A stretch of 7,706 nucleotides of DNA, from the NCBI GenBank assembly GCA_003153875.1, contig PMBY01000510.1, positions 2,827 through 10,532 of the forward strand, given 5' to 3'. Shown here piece after piece: positions 1 to 5,832 of the stretch. Made by a program: the position numbers and the translations under genes. Every line of letters begins with the position of its first letter. Position 1 is the first letter of the stretch. The notes under the pieces are model-generated. The model had not been told where the DNA came from. It worked only from the letters and a program-made list of their open reading frames with translations, and did no database searches. The DNA comes from Myxococcales bacterium (lineage in GTDB: Bacteria; Myxococcota; Polyangia; Fen-1088).

Positions 1-111
1 ATCGGCGCGTCGGATCGGGGAGCGACGTTCGACCTTGGCACCTGGAAGGGCCAGGGCGGCAGGCACATGCTAGTCTCCGCTCGACAGGGGACGCTTCACA
101 TTCGACGATAG
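1..111 (+). CDS. C-terminal 36 residues of an unidentified protein (5' end outside window)
   Basis: An open frame runs from the first base to a TAG at 109-111. I cannot name the protein from 36 residues. Its tail reads F-D-x3-W-x-G-x-G-x10-G-x-L. The same pattern, with F in place of W and identical spacing, ends the neighbouring long minus-strand membrane protein (F-D-x3-F-x-G-x-G-x10-G-x-L). This suggests that both proteins finish in a related beta-rich domain. The gene converges on its neighbour with only 5 bp between the two stop codons, leaving no room for a separate terminator. The reading frame is supported by this match alone, since too little sequence is present for a codon-use test. 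The product may be another large membrane protein of the same kind. Confidence 0.55.
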   Translation: MGASDRGATFDLGTWKGQGGRHMLVSARQGTLHIRR

Positions 112-116
112 GGGCG

Positions 117-2603
117 TTAGGGAACCACGCGAAGATCGAAGCAGCGCAGAGGTCCGCGAGTCACGTCGAGGCGCAAGGGCAGCTTGCCTTTGCCTTGGAA
201 CCTGCGGGTGTCGAAGTGAAGAATTCGGAAGTTCATGTCGGGCCTGCGCACGGCCTCCGTGCCCAACAATTCGCCGCCCAACGACAGTTTGATCTCGCCT
301 TCGGTCGGGTCGGGATCGTAGTAGAAAAAGAGCGCGCTCCCCGGTTCAATCGAAAGGTCGAGCGTGAGCCGACTGCGCTCGTCGGTGGACATGCACACGC
401 GATACCCGTCCGTTCCCGCAAGGTACTTGGGCCGCAGGAACATGCCGCCGCAGACGAAGTCCAGTTCACCGCGCCTCTCACACGGCCATCCCGCCAGGGT
501 GAACTGGCCGGTCTTCGCCTGGTGTAGCAACGAACTGCTGGGCAGCATGTGGCGCAAGGTGAAGAATCGCGGCACCAGCCAGATTGTCCCCACCGCGATT
601 GCCGCCAAGGCGACAGCCCGGATCTTGCTCCGGTGGCGCTCGATCAAGTCGCCCAAGCAAAAGCGGCGTCGCCAAGCTGGGGGAGCGAAAGCCAAGAGGC
701 CAATGATACAGGTGCCGAGCAGGGTCAGAAGATAGCCTATCCAGTCGATGGCACGGCTGACGTACTCGAAGGTGAGGATGCCATCCTTGACATCGACTTC
801 CATCAGATAGGGCTGCTCATGGCCGTAGATCGTCGCGGGTCGAATGGCCAGGGTTCTTCCATTCTGCGTGGCTTGCCAGCGATCGTAGCGGGCCACGTGG
901 AGCTTGAGACGACTGTCGCGATCCGTATCCGTGATACGCACCTCGATGCGCTCGGAGGAAAAGCGCAACAGTTCGCCGTGTCCTTTGCCAACGATGGTAA
1001 ACGGGTCTTTGTTGTAGAGGGCAAAGCGATACAGGTTGAGGTGTCCGAAGGAGCGTTCGAAAGAGAAATTGGGACTGTCGGGCGGACTCTCACCGACCAG
1101 GTACTTGACCGAGGCGGTGCGGAAGATCTCTTCGTCGAACTCGCAGGGGAAGCGATTGAAATGCTGGCTCGGGGTGGGGCTCGTGTGATACGCGGGCGCG
1201 CCCGTCAGCATGGGAGACATACACTGCAGCGTATCCAGACTGGGCGTGCGGAAGGCAATGCGATAGAACTCGGTTGTTTGCTCGCGCTGGTCGTGCGCCC
1301 ACGCCGTGAAGAGCTTGAAGTCCTGCAGACGTTCAGTCGCACTTCCCGTACTGAATTCCTTGGCAATCTGCGATCGATACAGCCATTGGGCCCCTGGAAT
1401 GGCGAAGGGGGCCAAGAGAGCGGCCACTATCAACCAGCGAATGGTTCGTCGTGAGGCTGAGAGCGGTTGGCGGCCGCCGGCAACCGAAAACAGCGATGTG
1501 GCCCCATAGGCGGCCAGCGGAAACCAGAAGATTTTGGCCGCCATGACCATGCGCGCGGACTCGAGCTTGACCAGGCTGGGGAAGACGCGCTCAGCATGCA
1601 GCACGCGAAAGGTCAGATCCGTGGCCAAGAGCAGGCACACGCCACTGGCTGCGACCAGCCAGACACTGCCCCGCTGTCGCGTGCGCCACGCGCGAATCGC
1701 ACCGACCAGACCCAAGGCTGCGATCAAGCGCCAGCCGCCGCGAAACGGTTCGAGATTGACCAGGCGTTCGACCCAGACGGCGACGGGCTCACCCGGACCA
1801 CCGCGATCGAGGGTGAGATCGCTGCGAGCGAGCAAGGGAAGCACCGAGAAACTCACCAAACCGACGCCCAGAGCATAGCTGCCCAGCACGCGAAGCCAGG
1901 GCAGCGGGGAGCGTGGTGTGCCGCGTGTCCAATGCTCTACCAGCAACAGCGGAAGTGCCAGCGCCAGCAAGACCAGGCTCAATTGGTGAACCAACAGCGA
2001 CGCCCCGATGTACAGTGCTGCCAAGACAGCGTCTTTGGGTTGCGCGTTCTCCAGGACGTCTTCCAGCTTGGTGTAGGCCAGGGCCAAGAAGCTGCAACCG
2101 AGAGTGATGGGCCAGACACCGAAATGCGCCTGCCAGATCCAGCCACCCTGATACGCTTCGCCGGGATCCAGGAGCATCAGCAGTCCAGCCAAGAGCCCGG
2201 CGACCGCTCCAAAGTAGCGCTTGGTGAAGACGTAGCACGCGAACCCAGAGAAGAAGAGCATGGCTGAAAAGGCCAGCTTGTAGGTGTTGTCCCAGGAAAG
2301 GCTGGCGAAGGTCAGTAGGCGAAACAGGGCTGTCCACAACTCACCTCCACAGGGGACGAGTTCACCGGCGGGATAGCCCAGGCTCCACGCGTGACTCCAG
2401 CCGCGCAAGCTGCCGTGGAGCAGGTGCTCATTGATGAGCTGCCAGGCTTTGAAGAGGTGGATGGGGTGGTCGCCGCTTACCAGTGGCGCGTGGATGAGAG
2501 GCCAGACCGTGAAGATGGTGACGAAAGCGATGATGGCTACGGGACTTGCGCGAAGCAGCCAGGTTACGCGTCTCGATCGGCCGGGCTCGGTGGGGGAAGT
2601 CAT
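117..2603 (-). CDS. Large polytopic membrane protein, GT-C / PTPS-related-domain-like, 828 aa
   Basis: Seen: a short basic N-terminus, a first membrane helix at about residues 18-38, and a loop with Ser-Gly-Asp-His-Pro-Ile-His (Asp45, His46). A long series of hydrophobic segments follows to about residue 430. Next come a soluble stretch of roughly 190 residues, two more helices (about 620-642 and 663-683), and a C-terminal beta-rich domain ending in an F-D-x3-F-x-G-x-G pattern. Known: an acidic residue in the first extracytoplasmic loop, many helices and a periplasmic tail are typical of GT-C fold glycosyltransferases and of the 6-pyruvoyl-tetrahydropterin-synthase-related membrane family (PF10131). 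Inference: it may transfer sugars from a lipid carrier at the outer face of the inner membrane, but no substrate can be named. I chose the ATG at 2601-2603 because it overlaps the stop of the upstream small gene (ATGA). A longer frame opening at 2678 would add 25 residues and overlap that gene much further. YfhO-like proteins are an alternative family. Confidence 0.75.
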   Translation of the reverse strand: MTSPTEPGRSRRVTWLLRASPVAIIAFVTIFTVWPLIHAPLVSGDHPIHLFKAWQLINEHLLHGSLRGWSHAWSLGYPAGELVPCGGELWTALFRLLTFASLSWDNTYKLAFSAMLFFSGFACYVFTKRYFGAVAGLLAGLLMLLDPGEAYQGGWIWQAHFGVWPITLGCSFLALAYTKLEDVLENAQPKDAVLAALYIGASLLVHQLSLVLLALALPLLLVEHWTRGTPRSPLPWLRVLGSYALGVGLVSFSVLPLLARSDLTLDRGGPGEPVAVWVERLVNLEPFRGGWRLIAALGLVGAIRAWRTRQRGSVWLVAASGVCLLLATDLTFRVLHAERVFPSLVKLESARMVMAAKIFWFPLAAYGATSLFSVAGGRQPLSASRRTIRWLIVAALLAPFAIPGAQWLYRSQIAKEFSTGSATERLQDFKLFTAWAHDQREQTTEFYRIAFRTPSLDTLQCMSPMLTGAPAYHTSPTPSQHFNRFPCEFDEEIFRTASVKYLVGESPPDSPNFSFERSFGHLNLYRFALYNKDPFTIVGKGHGELLRFSSERIEVRITDTDRDSRLKLHVARYDRWQATQNGRTLAIRPATIYGHEQPYLMEVDVKDGILTFEYVSRAIDWIGYLLTLLGTCIIGLLAFAPPAWRRRFCLGDLIERHRSKIRAVALAAIAVGTIWLVPRFFTLRHMLPSSSLLHQAKTGQFTLAGWPCERRGELDFVCGGMFLRPKYLAGTDGYRVCMSTDERSRLTLDLSIEPGSALFFYYDPDPTEGEIKLSLGGELLGTEAVRRPDMNFRILHFDTRRFQGKGKLPLRLDVTRGPLRCFDLRVVP
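2600..2603 (-). promoter_or_regulatory. ATGA stop/start overlap (translational coupling)
   Basis: On the minus strand the four bases ATGA contain the start codon of the large membrane protein and the TGA stop of the small DUF2007-like gene. No good Shine-Dalgarno sequence sits at normal distance before this ATG; the nearest purine-rich stretch is about 14 nt away. Re-initiation by ribosomes finishing the small gene is therefore the likely route of translation. This site decides the start chosen for the long gene. Confidence 0.7.
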
Positions 2604-2788
2604 TTCAGTATGTCGCCACCCGCGATACCAGCCAGATACGATGCCTGCGACAACAGGTTCTCGTCGGGGATGAAGCAATCGATGCCGGCCGACTGCAGCA
2701 GTCCCTGCACCAGGCGCGCGGCTGCCAAGTCAGGTGCCGTGGTCAGAGTGACGAGGCCCTGGGCTTCGCTGGAGGCGTCGATGGACAT
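2600..2788 (-). CDS. Small DUF2007-like protein, 62 aa, probably shortened
   Basis: Residues of the type L-V-T-L-x3-P-D-L-A-A-A-R-L-V, then L-L-Q-S-A-G-I-D-C-F-I-P-D-E-N, recall the putative signal-transducing DUF2007 family (PF09413), where a beta strand, helix and G-I-x-(C/A)-F-x-x-(D/N)-E core recur. Family members usually continue after a Gly-Gly with a last strand and a V-P-E-E-D-A-like helix. Here the protein stops five residues after the Gly-Gly, so that end is missing. I looked for the missing end in the other two frames and did not see it, so a simple frameshift is unlikely. The ATG is the first possible start because an in-frame TAA lies three codons before it. I see no clear Shine-Dalgarno sequence. 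Its TGA overlaps the ATG of the membrane protein, so the two are probably co-translated. The function is unknown. Confidence 0.65.
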   Translation of the reverse strand: MSIDASSEAQGLVTLTTAPDLAAARLVQGLLQSAGIDCFIPDENLLSQASYLAGIAGGDILK

Positions 2789-2855
2789 CGGCGGAGTTTA
2801 CCATGCAGGTCACGCCGGGATCTCGACTCCGGCTGGCTTTTGATTCCTATGTCTT

Positions 2856-2874
2856 GAAATTCTGTTAGAACTCC
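2856..2874. promoter_or_regulatory. Imperfect inverted repeat upstream of bacterioferritin, possible operator
   Basis: The core is TTCT-GTT-AGAA (2860-2870), and two of the next four base pairs outward also match. It lies about 35-50 bp before the bacterioferritin start, in the 120-bp spacer shared with the divergent small gene. A TTGATT at 2840-2845 could be a -35 element, and the repeat would then cover the -10 region, a normal position for a repressor. It does not match the Fur or IscR consensus sequences I know, so no regulator is assigned. Short palindromes also arise by chance. Confidence 0.3.
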
Positions 2875-2896
2875 TCAGGCACGCGCATCCAACTCC

Positions 2897-2902
2897 AAGG
2901 AG
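2897..2902 (+). promoter_or_regulatory. Ribosome binding site of bacterioferritin (AAGGAG)
   Basis: A near-perfect Shine-Dalgarno AAGGAG ends 6 nt before the ATG at 2909. It fixes the start of the bacterioferritin gene and is the strongest ribosome binding site in the window, fitting an abundant storage protein. Confidence 0.85.
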
Positions 2903-2908
2903 ACCAAC

Positions 2909-3382
2909 ATGAAGGGCAACCAGAAACTGATCGACGTTCTCAACCAATTGCTCGCCGACGAGCTGACCGCCATCAACCAGTACATGGTCCACTCCGAGCT
3001 CTGCGCGAACTGGGGCTACGAGCGGCTGCACAAGGTGATCGAAAAGCGCGCCTTTGGCGAGATGAAGCACGCCGAAAAACTCATCGCCCGCATCGTGTTC
3101 CTGGAAGGGGCGCCCATCGTCAGCAAGCTGAACCCGCTGCACATCGGGGCCGACGTACCCCAGATGATCGCCAACGACATCGCGGCCGAGATGACGGCCA
3201 TCCGCGGCTACAACGCGGCCATCCCGCTGGCCCTGGAGGCGCAAGACGCGCCCACGCGCGAGTTGCTAGAGTCGATCATCAAGGATGAGGACGGCCACCT
3301 GGACCTGCTGGAAGCCCAGCGCGACCAGATGACCCAAATGAGCGTGGGCACCTTCCTAGGCCAGCAGATCAAAGAAGACTGA
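2909..3382 (+). CDS. bfr: Bacterioferritin, haem-type iron-storage ferritin, 157 aa
   Basis: The protein forms a cytoplasmic 24-subunit shell that oxidises Fe(II) at a di-iron centre and stores it as a ferric mineral. All six ferroxidase ligands known from E. coli Bfr are at the same numbers here: Glu18, Glu51, His54, Glu94, Glu127 and His130. Tyr25 beside the centre and Met52, the axial haem ligand that separates Bfr from plain ferritins, are also present. Length matches the family (about 155-160 aa). The start is fixed by an excellent AAGGAG ribosome binding site. The gene is transcribed away from the DUF2007-like/membrane-protein pair and is followed on the same strand, 88 bp later, by an Nramp importer. 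Storage and uptake of redox metals are thus adjacent. Nothing is missing or odd in this copy, and it should be an active ferroxidase. Confidence 0.97.
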   Translation: MKGNQKLIDVLNQLLADELTAINQYMVHSELCANWGYERLHKVIEKRAFGEMKHAEKLIARIVFLEGAPIVSKLNPLHIGADVPQMIANDIAAEMTAIRGYNAAIPLALEAQDAPTRELLESIIKDEDGHLDLLEAQRDQMTQMSVGTFLGQQIKED

Positions 3383-3386
3383 CCCT

Positions 3387-3404
3387 CCGCCGGGGGCGCG
3401 GTTT
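3387..3404 (+). terminator. Weak hairpin-plus-T candidate after bacterioferritin
   Basis: A 4-bp CCGC/GCGG stem with a 7-nt loop starts 5 bp after the bacterioferritin stop and is followed by only three T residues. It could attenuate transcription into the next gene, but the stem and T-run are both too short to call with confidence. Confidence 0.2.
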
Positions 3405-3454
3405 CGCAGTCGGTATCCCTAGGCTGGAAAAGCCGATCGAGAAAGGGACTGGGC

Positions 3455-3460
3455 TACAAT
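3455..3460 (+). promoter_or_regulatory. Candidate -10 element (TACAAT) for a leaderless mntH transcript
   Basis: TACAAT differs from the consensus TATAAT at one base. Transcription from it would begin near 3467, within a few bases of the TTG (3468) and ATG (3471) that open the Nramp gene. No Shine-Dalgarno sequence lies at usable distance; the only purine-rich run, GAGAAAGGGA at about 3439-3448, is more than 20 nt from the ATG. No good -35 hexamer is visible 16-18 bp upstream, which weakens the call. Confidence 0.4.
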
Positions 3461-3470
3461 TGCTGCCTTG

Positions 3471-4781
3471 ATGATTCCTGCAGAAGTGTCGCCAGGAACC
3501 GGGCCGCCGGGTGATCGCGCCACGGTGGCGGCGGCCATCGAGGTGCTATCGGGCACCGGGAAGCGGCGCGGACTGGCGCGCCTACTACCGTTCCTGGGAC
3601 CGGCGATCATCGCCTCGGTGGCGTACGTCGATCCGGGCAACTTCGCCACCGATCTGCAAAGCGGCTCGCAACTCGGCTACACCCTGCTTTGGGTGGTGGT
3701 GACCAGCAACCTGATGGCGATGGTCATCCAGACGTTGTCGGCCAAGCTGGGCATCGCCACCGGGCACAATCTCGCGGAGCAGTGCCGGCTGAGTCTGCCG
3801 CGGGGACTGTGTCTCTTGCTGTGGGGGGTGATGGAGATCGTGGCCATGGCCACCGATCTGGCGGAGTTTCTGGGCGCAGCCCTGGGGTTTCATCTCCTTT
3901 TCGGTTTGCCGCTGGGAATAGCCGGCCTGCTCACCGCGGTTGTCACCTTCCTGCTCTTGAGCCTGGAACGCTATGGCTTTCGCCGCCTGGAACTGGTCAT
4001 TGCGCTGCTGGTCGCATCCATCGCGGTTTCCTATCTGGCCGAGCTTCTTCTGGCCCGGCCCGACTGGAGGCAAGCGGCGTTTCACTCCGTGGTCCCCGCA
4101 TTCGGCGGCAGAAAGGGCGTCGTGCTCGCTTCCGGCATCCTGGGCGCCACGGTCATGCCGCACGTGATCTTCTTGCACTCCGCGCTGACCCAGGGCCGCA
4201 TCGTCGTGGCCGGACTCGAAGAGAAGAAGCGACTGCTGCGTTACCAGACGCTTGATGTGCTCCTCGCCCTGGGGCTGGCAGGCGCCATCAACGCCGCGAT
4301 GTTGATCATGGCCGCGTGCACTTTCCACGCGCACGGTCTGGTCAACGTGGACGCGATCGAAAAGGCGCACCTGACGCTGCAACCGCTCTTGGGATCGGCC
4401 GCGGGCACGCTGTTCGCGATTGCCCTGCTGGCTTCGGGCCTGTCGAGCTCGGCCGTGGGCACCATGGCCGGCCAGGTCGTCATGCAAGGCTTCCTGGAAT
4501 TGCGCATTCCGCTCTGGGTGCGGCGGGCGGCAACCATGGCGCCTGCGCTGCTGGTCATTGGACTGGGGGGCAACCCGACCCGGACGCTGGTGTTGAGCCA
4601 AGTCGTGCTGAGCCTTGCCCTGCCTTTCGCGGTCGTGCCGCTGGTCGTGTTCTCGAGCCGCAAGCGCTTGATGGGTCCGCTCGTCAACCGGCCTGCGACC
4701 ACGGCCGTCGCGGCAGGGATTGCTACGCTGATCGTCGCCGTGAATGTCTACTTGTTGTGGGAAACCTTCTTCGGGAGCTGA
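3471..4781 (+). CDS. mntH: Nramp-family proton-coupled Mn(II)/Fe(II) importer, MntH type, 436 aa
   Basis: An inner-membrane importer of Mn(II) and other divalent metals driven by protons. Signature sites are intact: Asp54-Pro-Gly-Asn57 in the first helix and Met229-Pro-His231 in the sixth, which together form the metal site in Nramp structures (PF01566). Long stretches, such as the M-E-I-V-A-M-A-T-D-L-A-E-F segment near residue 121 and the G-A-T-V-M-P-H-V-I-F-L-H-S segment, are very close to E. coli MntH. About 11 hydrophobic helices follow a cytoplasmic tail of roughly 40 residues. Length fits the family (410-440 aa). Start choice: ATG at 3471, with TTG at 3468 in the same frame as alternative. 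No ribosome binding site is seen and a -10-like TACAAT is just upstream, so the mRNA may be leaderless. The universal stress protein gene starts 5 bp after the stop. Transport of Fe(II) as well as Mn(II) is possible. Confidence 0.94.
   Translation: MIPAEVSPGTGPPGDRATVAAAIEVLSGTGKRRGLARLLPFLGPAIIASVAYVDPGNFATDLQSGSQLGYTLLWVVVTSNLMAMVIQTLSAKLGIATGHNLAEQCRLSLPRGLCLLLWGVMEIVAMATDLAEFLGAALGFHLLFGLPLGIAGLLTAVVTFLLLSLERYGFRRLELVIALLVASIAVSYLAELLLARPDWRQAAFHSVVPAFGGRKGVVLASGILGATVMPHVIFLHSALTQGRIVVAGLEEKKRLLRYQTLDVLLALGLAGAINAAMLIMAACTFHAHGLVNVDAIEKAHLTLQPLLGSAAGTLFAIALLASGLSSSAVGTMAGQVVMQGFLELRIPLWVRRAATMAPALLVIGLGGNPTRTLVLSQVVLSLALPFAVVPLVVFSSRKRLMGPLVNRPATTAVAAGIATLIVAVNVYLLWETFFGS
4773..4777 (+). 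promoter_or_regulatory. Ribosome binding site of the universal stress protein gene (GGGAG)
   Basis: GGGAG lies inside the last codons of mntH and ends 9 nt before the ATG at 4787. It selects that ATG over the longer open frame that runs back into mntH, and shows that the two genes are on one transcript. Confidence 0.7.
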
Positions 4782-4786
4782 CGGCC

Positions 4787-5716
4787 ATGTTCAAACACTT
4801 GCTCTTGCCGCTCGATGGGACTGCGATGGCCGAACGGGTGATTCCGGTCGCGCGCGGCCTGGCCCAAGCCAGCGACGCCCGCATCACGCTCCTGCATGTG
4901 ATCGAGGTTTCGGTCAGCAAAGAAAAGCACGGGCAGGCGCACCTGCAGGACAAGGATTCCGCCGAAGCCTATCTGCGCGCCCTGGTCGCGCGGGAATTCT
5001 CTGACTTGCCCGGGGTCGACTGGCACGTCTACGACGAGGCGGCCCGCAACGTAGCCAAGAGCCTCGCGCTGCACGCGCAGGAATTCCAGCCCGATCTGGT
5101 CGTGCTGTGTGCCCACGGCAGCCAATGGTGGAAGGATCGCTTTCGCGGCAACCTGGCCCAGCGCCTCTTGCATGCGCTAAAGGATCGCTCACCGACCAAG
5201 ACCCCGGTGCCCGTGCTGCTGCTGCAGCCCGACGAGCGCGGCCAGGTGGCTTACCCGTTTCACCACATTCTTGTGCCCCTGGATGGCGTCGACGAACACG
5301 AGCAGGGACTGGGGCCTGCGGCGCAACTGGCGCTGCAGTTCAAGATTCCCATGCTCCTGTTCACGGCGATCCCGACGGCCGGCGCGCTCAAGGGCGAGGA
5401 TTCCGCCGCCGCCGCCCTGCTGCCAAGAGCCACGGAAGAAGTCCTGCGTCTGGCCGAGCAAGAAGCCGCACGCCACCTGACCGTCCACGTCCGCGAATTG
5501 CAAGAAATGGGTGTCTCGGCTTCGGGCCGGGTCATGCGCGCTGATCCGGCTGAAGGCGTGCTTGCCACCGCGCGAGAAATGCACTCTGACTTGATCGTCC
5601 TCGGGACGCACGCCTTGTCCGCCACGCAGGCGTTCTGGTCCGCCAGCATGACACCGAAAGTTTTGCATCAGGCCCACGCCTCTTTCTTGCTCGCGCCCGG
5701 CGAAGGCGAAGCGTAG
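4787..5716 (+). CDS. Tandem two-domain universal stress protein (UspA family), 309 aa
   Basis: Two Usp domains (PF00582) in a row: residues 1-148, opening with H-L-L-L-P-L-D-G (Asp10), and about 158-304, opening with H-I-L-V-P-L-D-G (Asp166). These aspartates match the adenine-contacting residue of ATP-binding Usp proteins. The nucleotide loop, usually G-x2-G-x9-G-(S/T), is partly kept in domain 1 (Cys108 for the first Gly, then Gly111-x9-Gly121-Asn). In domain 2 it is largely lost (Gly273-Thr-His-Ala276, no later Gly-Ser), so domain 2 may not bind ATP. The product is a cytoplasmic soluble protein of regulatory or protective type. The gene begins 5 bp after mntH, with its ribosome binding site inside mntH, so metal uptake and this protein are made together. 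It may modulate the transporter or respond to the same stress, but a direct interaction is inference. An open frame extends upstream inside mntH, but it is an antisense-free shadow without its own signals. Confidence 0.92.
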   Translation: MFKHLLLPLDGTAMAERVIPVARGLAQASDARITLLHVIEVSVSKEKHGQAHLQDKDSAEAYLRALVAREFSDLPGVDWHVYDEAARNVAKSLALHAQEFQPDLVVLCAHGSQWWKDRFRGNLAQRLLHALKDRSPTKTPVPVLLLQPDERGQVAYPFHHILVPLDGVDEHEQGLGPAAQLALQFKIPMLLFTAIPTAGALKGEDSAAAALLPRATEEVLRLAEQEAARHLTVHVRELQEMGVSASGRVMRADPAEGVLATAREMHSDLIVLGTHALSATQAFWSASMTPKVLHQAHASFLLAPGEGEA

Positions 5717-5760
5717 CGCCGCATCTTGGAGATTCGTGATGGGTTCGGGTTGCCAGTTCC

Positions 5761-5810
5761 GGGGCCGGGACCGGCAGCCGGATCCGGTTCCGGATCCGGT
5801 CCCCGGCCCT
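5761..5810. terminator. GC-rich hairpin between convergent genes, possible bidirectional terminator
   Basis: The arms at 5761-5774 and 5796-5810 pair over 13 bp (plus a G-T wobble) with a single bulged C at 5804. The loop region contains CCGGATCCGG, a perfect 10-bp palindrome present twice (5778-5787 and 5790-5799), so other folds compete. It sits 44 bp after the Usp stop and 22 bp beyond the stop of the radical SAM gene from the other side, where both transcripts should end. There is no T-run on either strand, so it is not a textbook intrinsic terminator. It may instead act as a roadblock or 3'-end protecting structure. Confidence 0.45.
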
Positions 5811-5832
5811 CGGCTCCGCCTGCGGCCCGCGC

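Noticed and set aside
549..1454. A 301-codon plus-strand open frame
   Set aside because: It lies wholly opposite the long membrane-protein gene, is polar and low in recognisable pattern, and has no ribosome binding site or family resemblance. Long antisense frames are expected in GC-rich coding DNA.
1467..2267. A 266-codon plus-strand open frame rich in Gln, Arg and Asp
   Set aside because: It is the complement of hydrophobic codons in the membrane-protein gene. Antisense of Leu/Ala/Trp-rich sequence gives exactly this composition.
2603..2678. A longer N-terminus for the membrane protein, starting at 2678
   Set aside because: The extra 25 residues would overlap the small DUF2007-like gene and are not hydrophobic in a useful way. 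The ATGA overlap gives a better start.
3585..4601. A 338-codon minus-strand open frame
   Set aside because: It is antisense to mntH, with His/Gln/Arg-rich sequence typical of a reverse complement of membrane helices. mntH itself is unambiguous.
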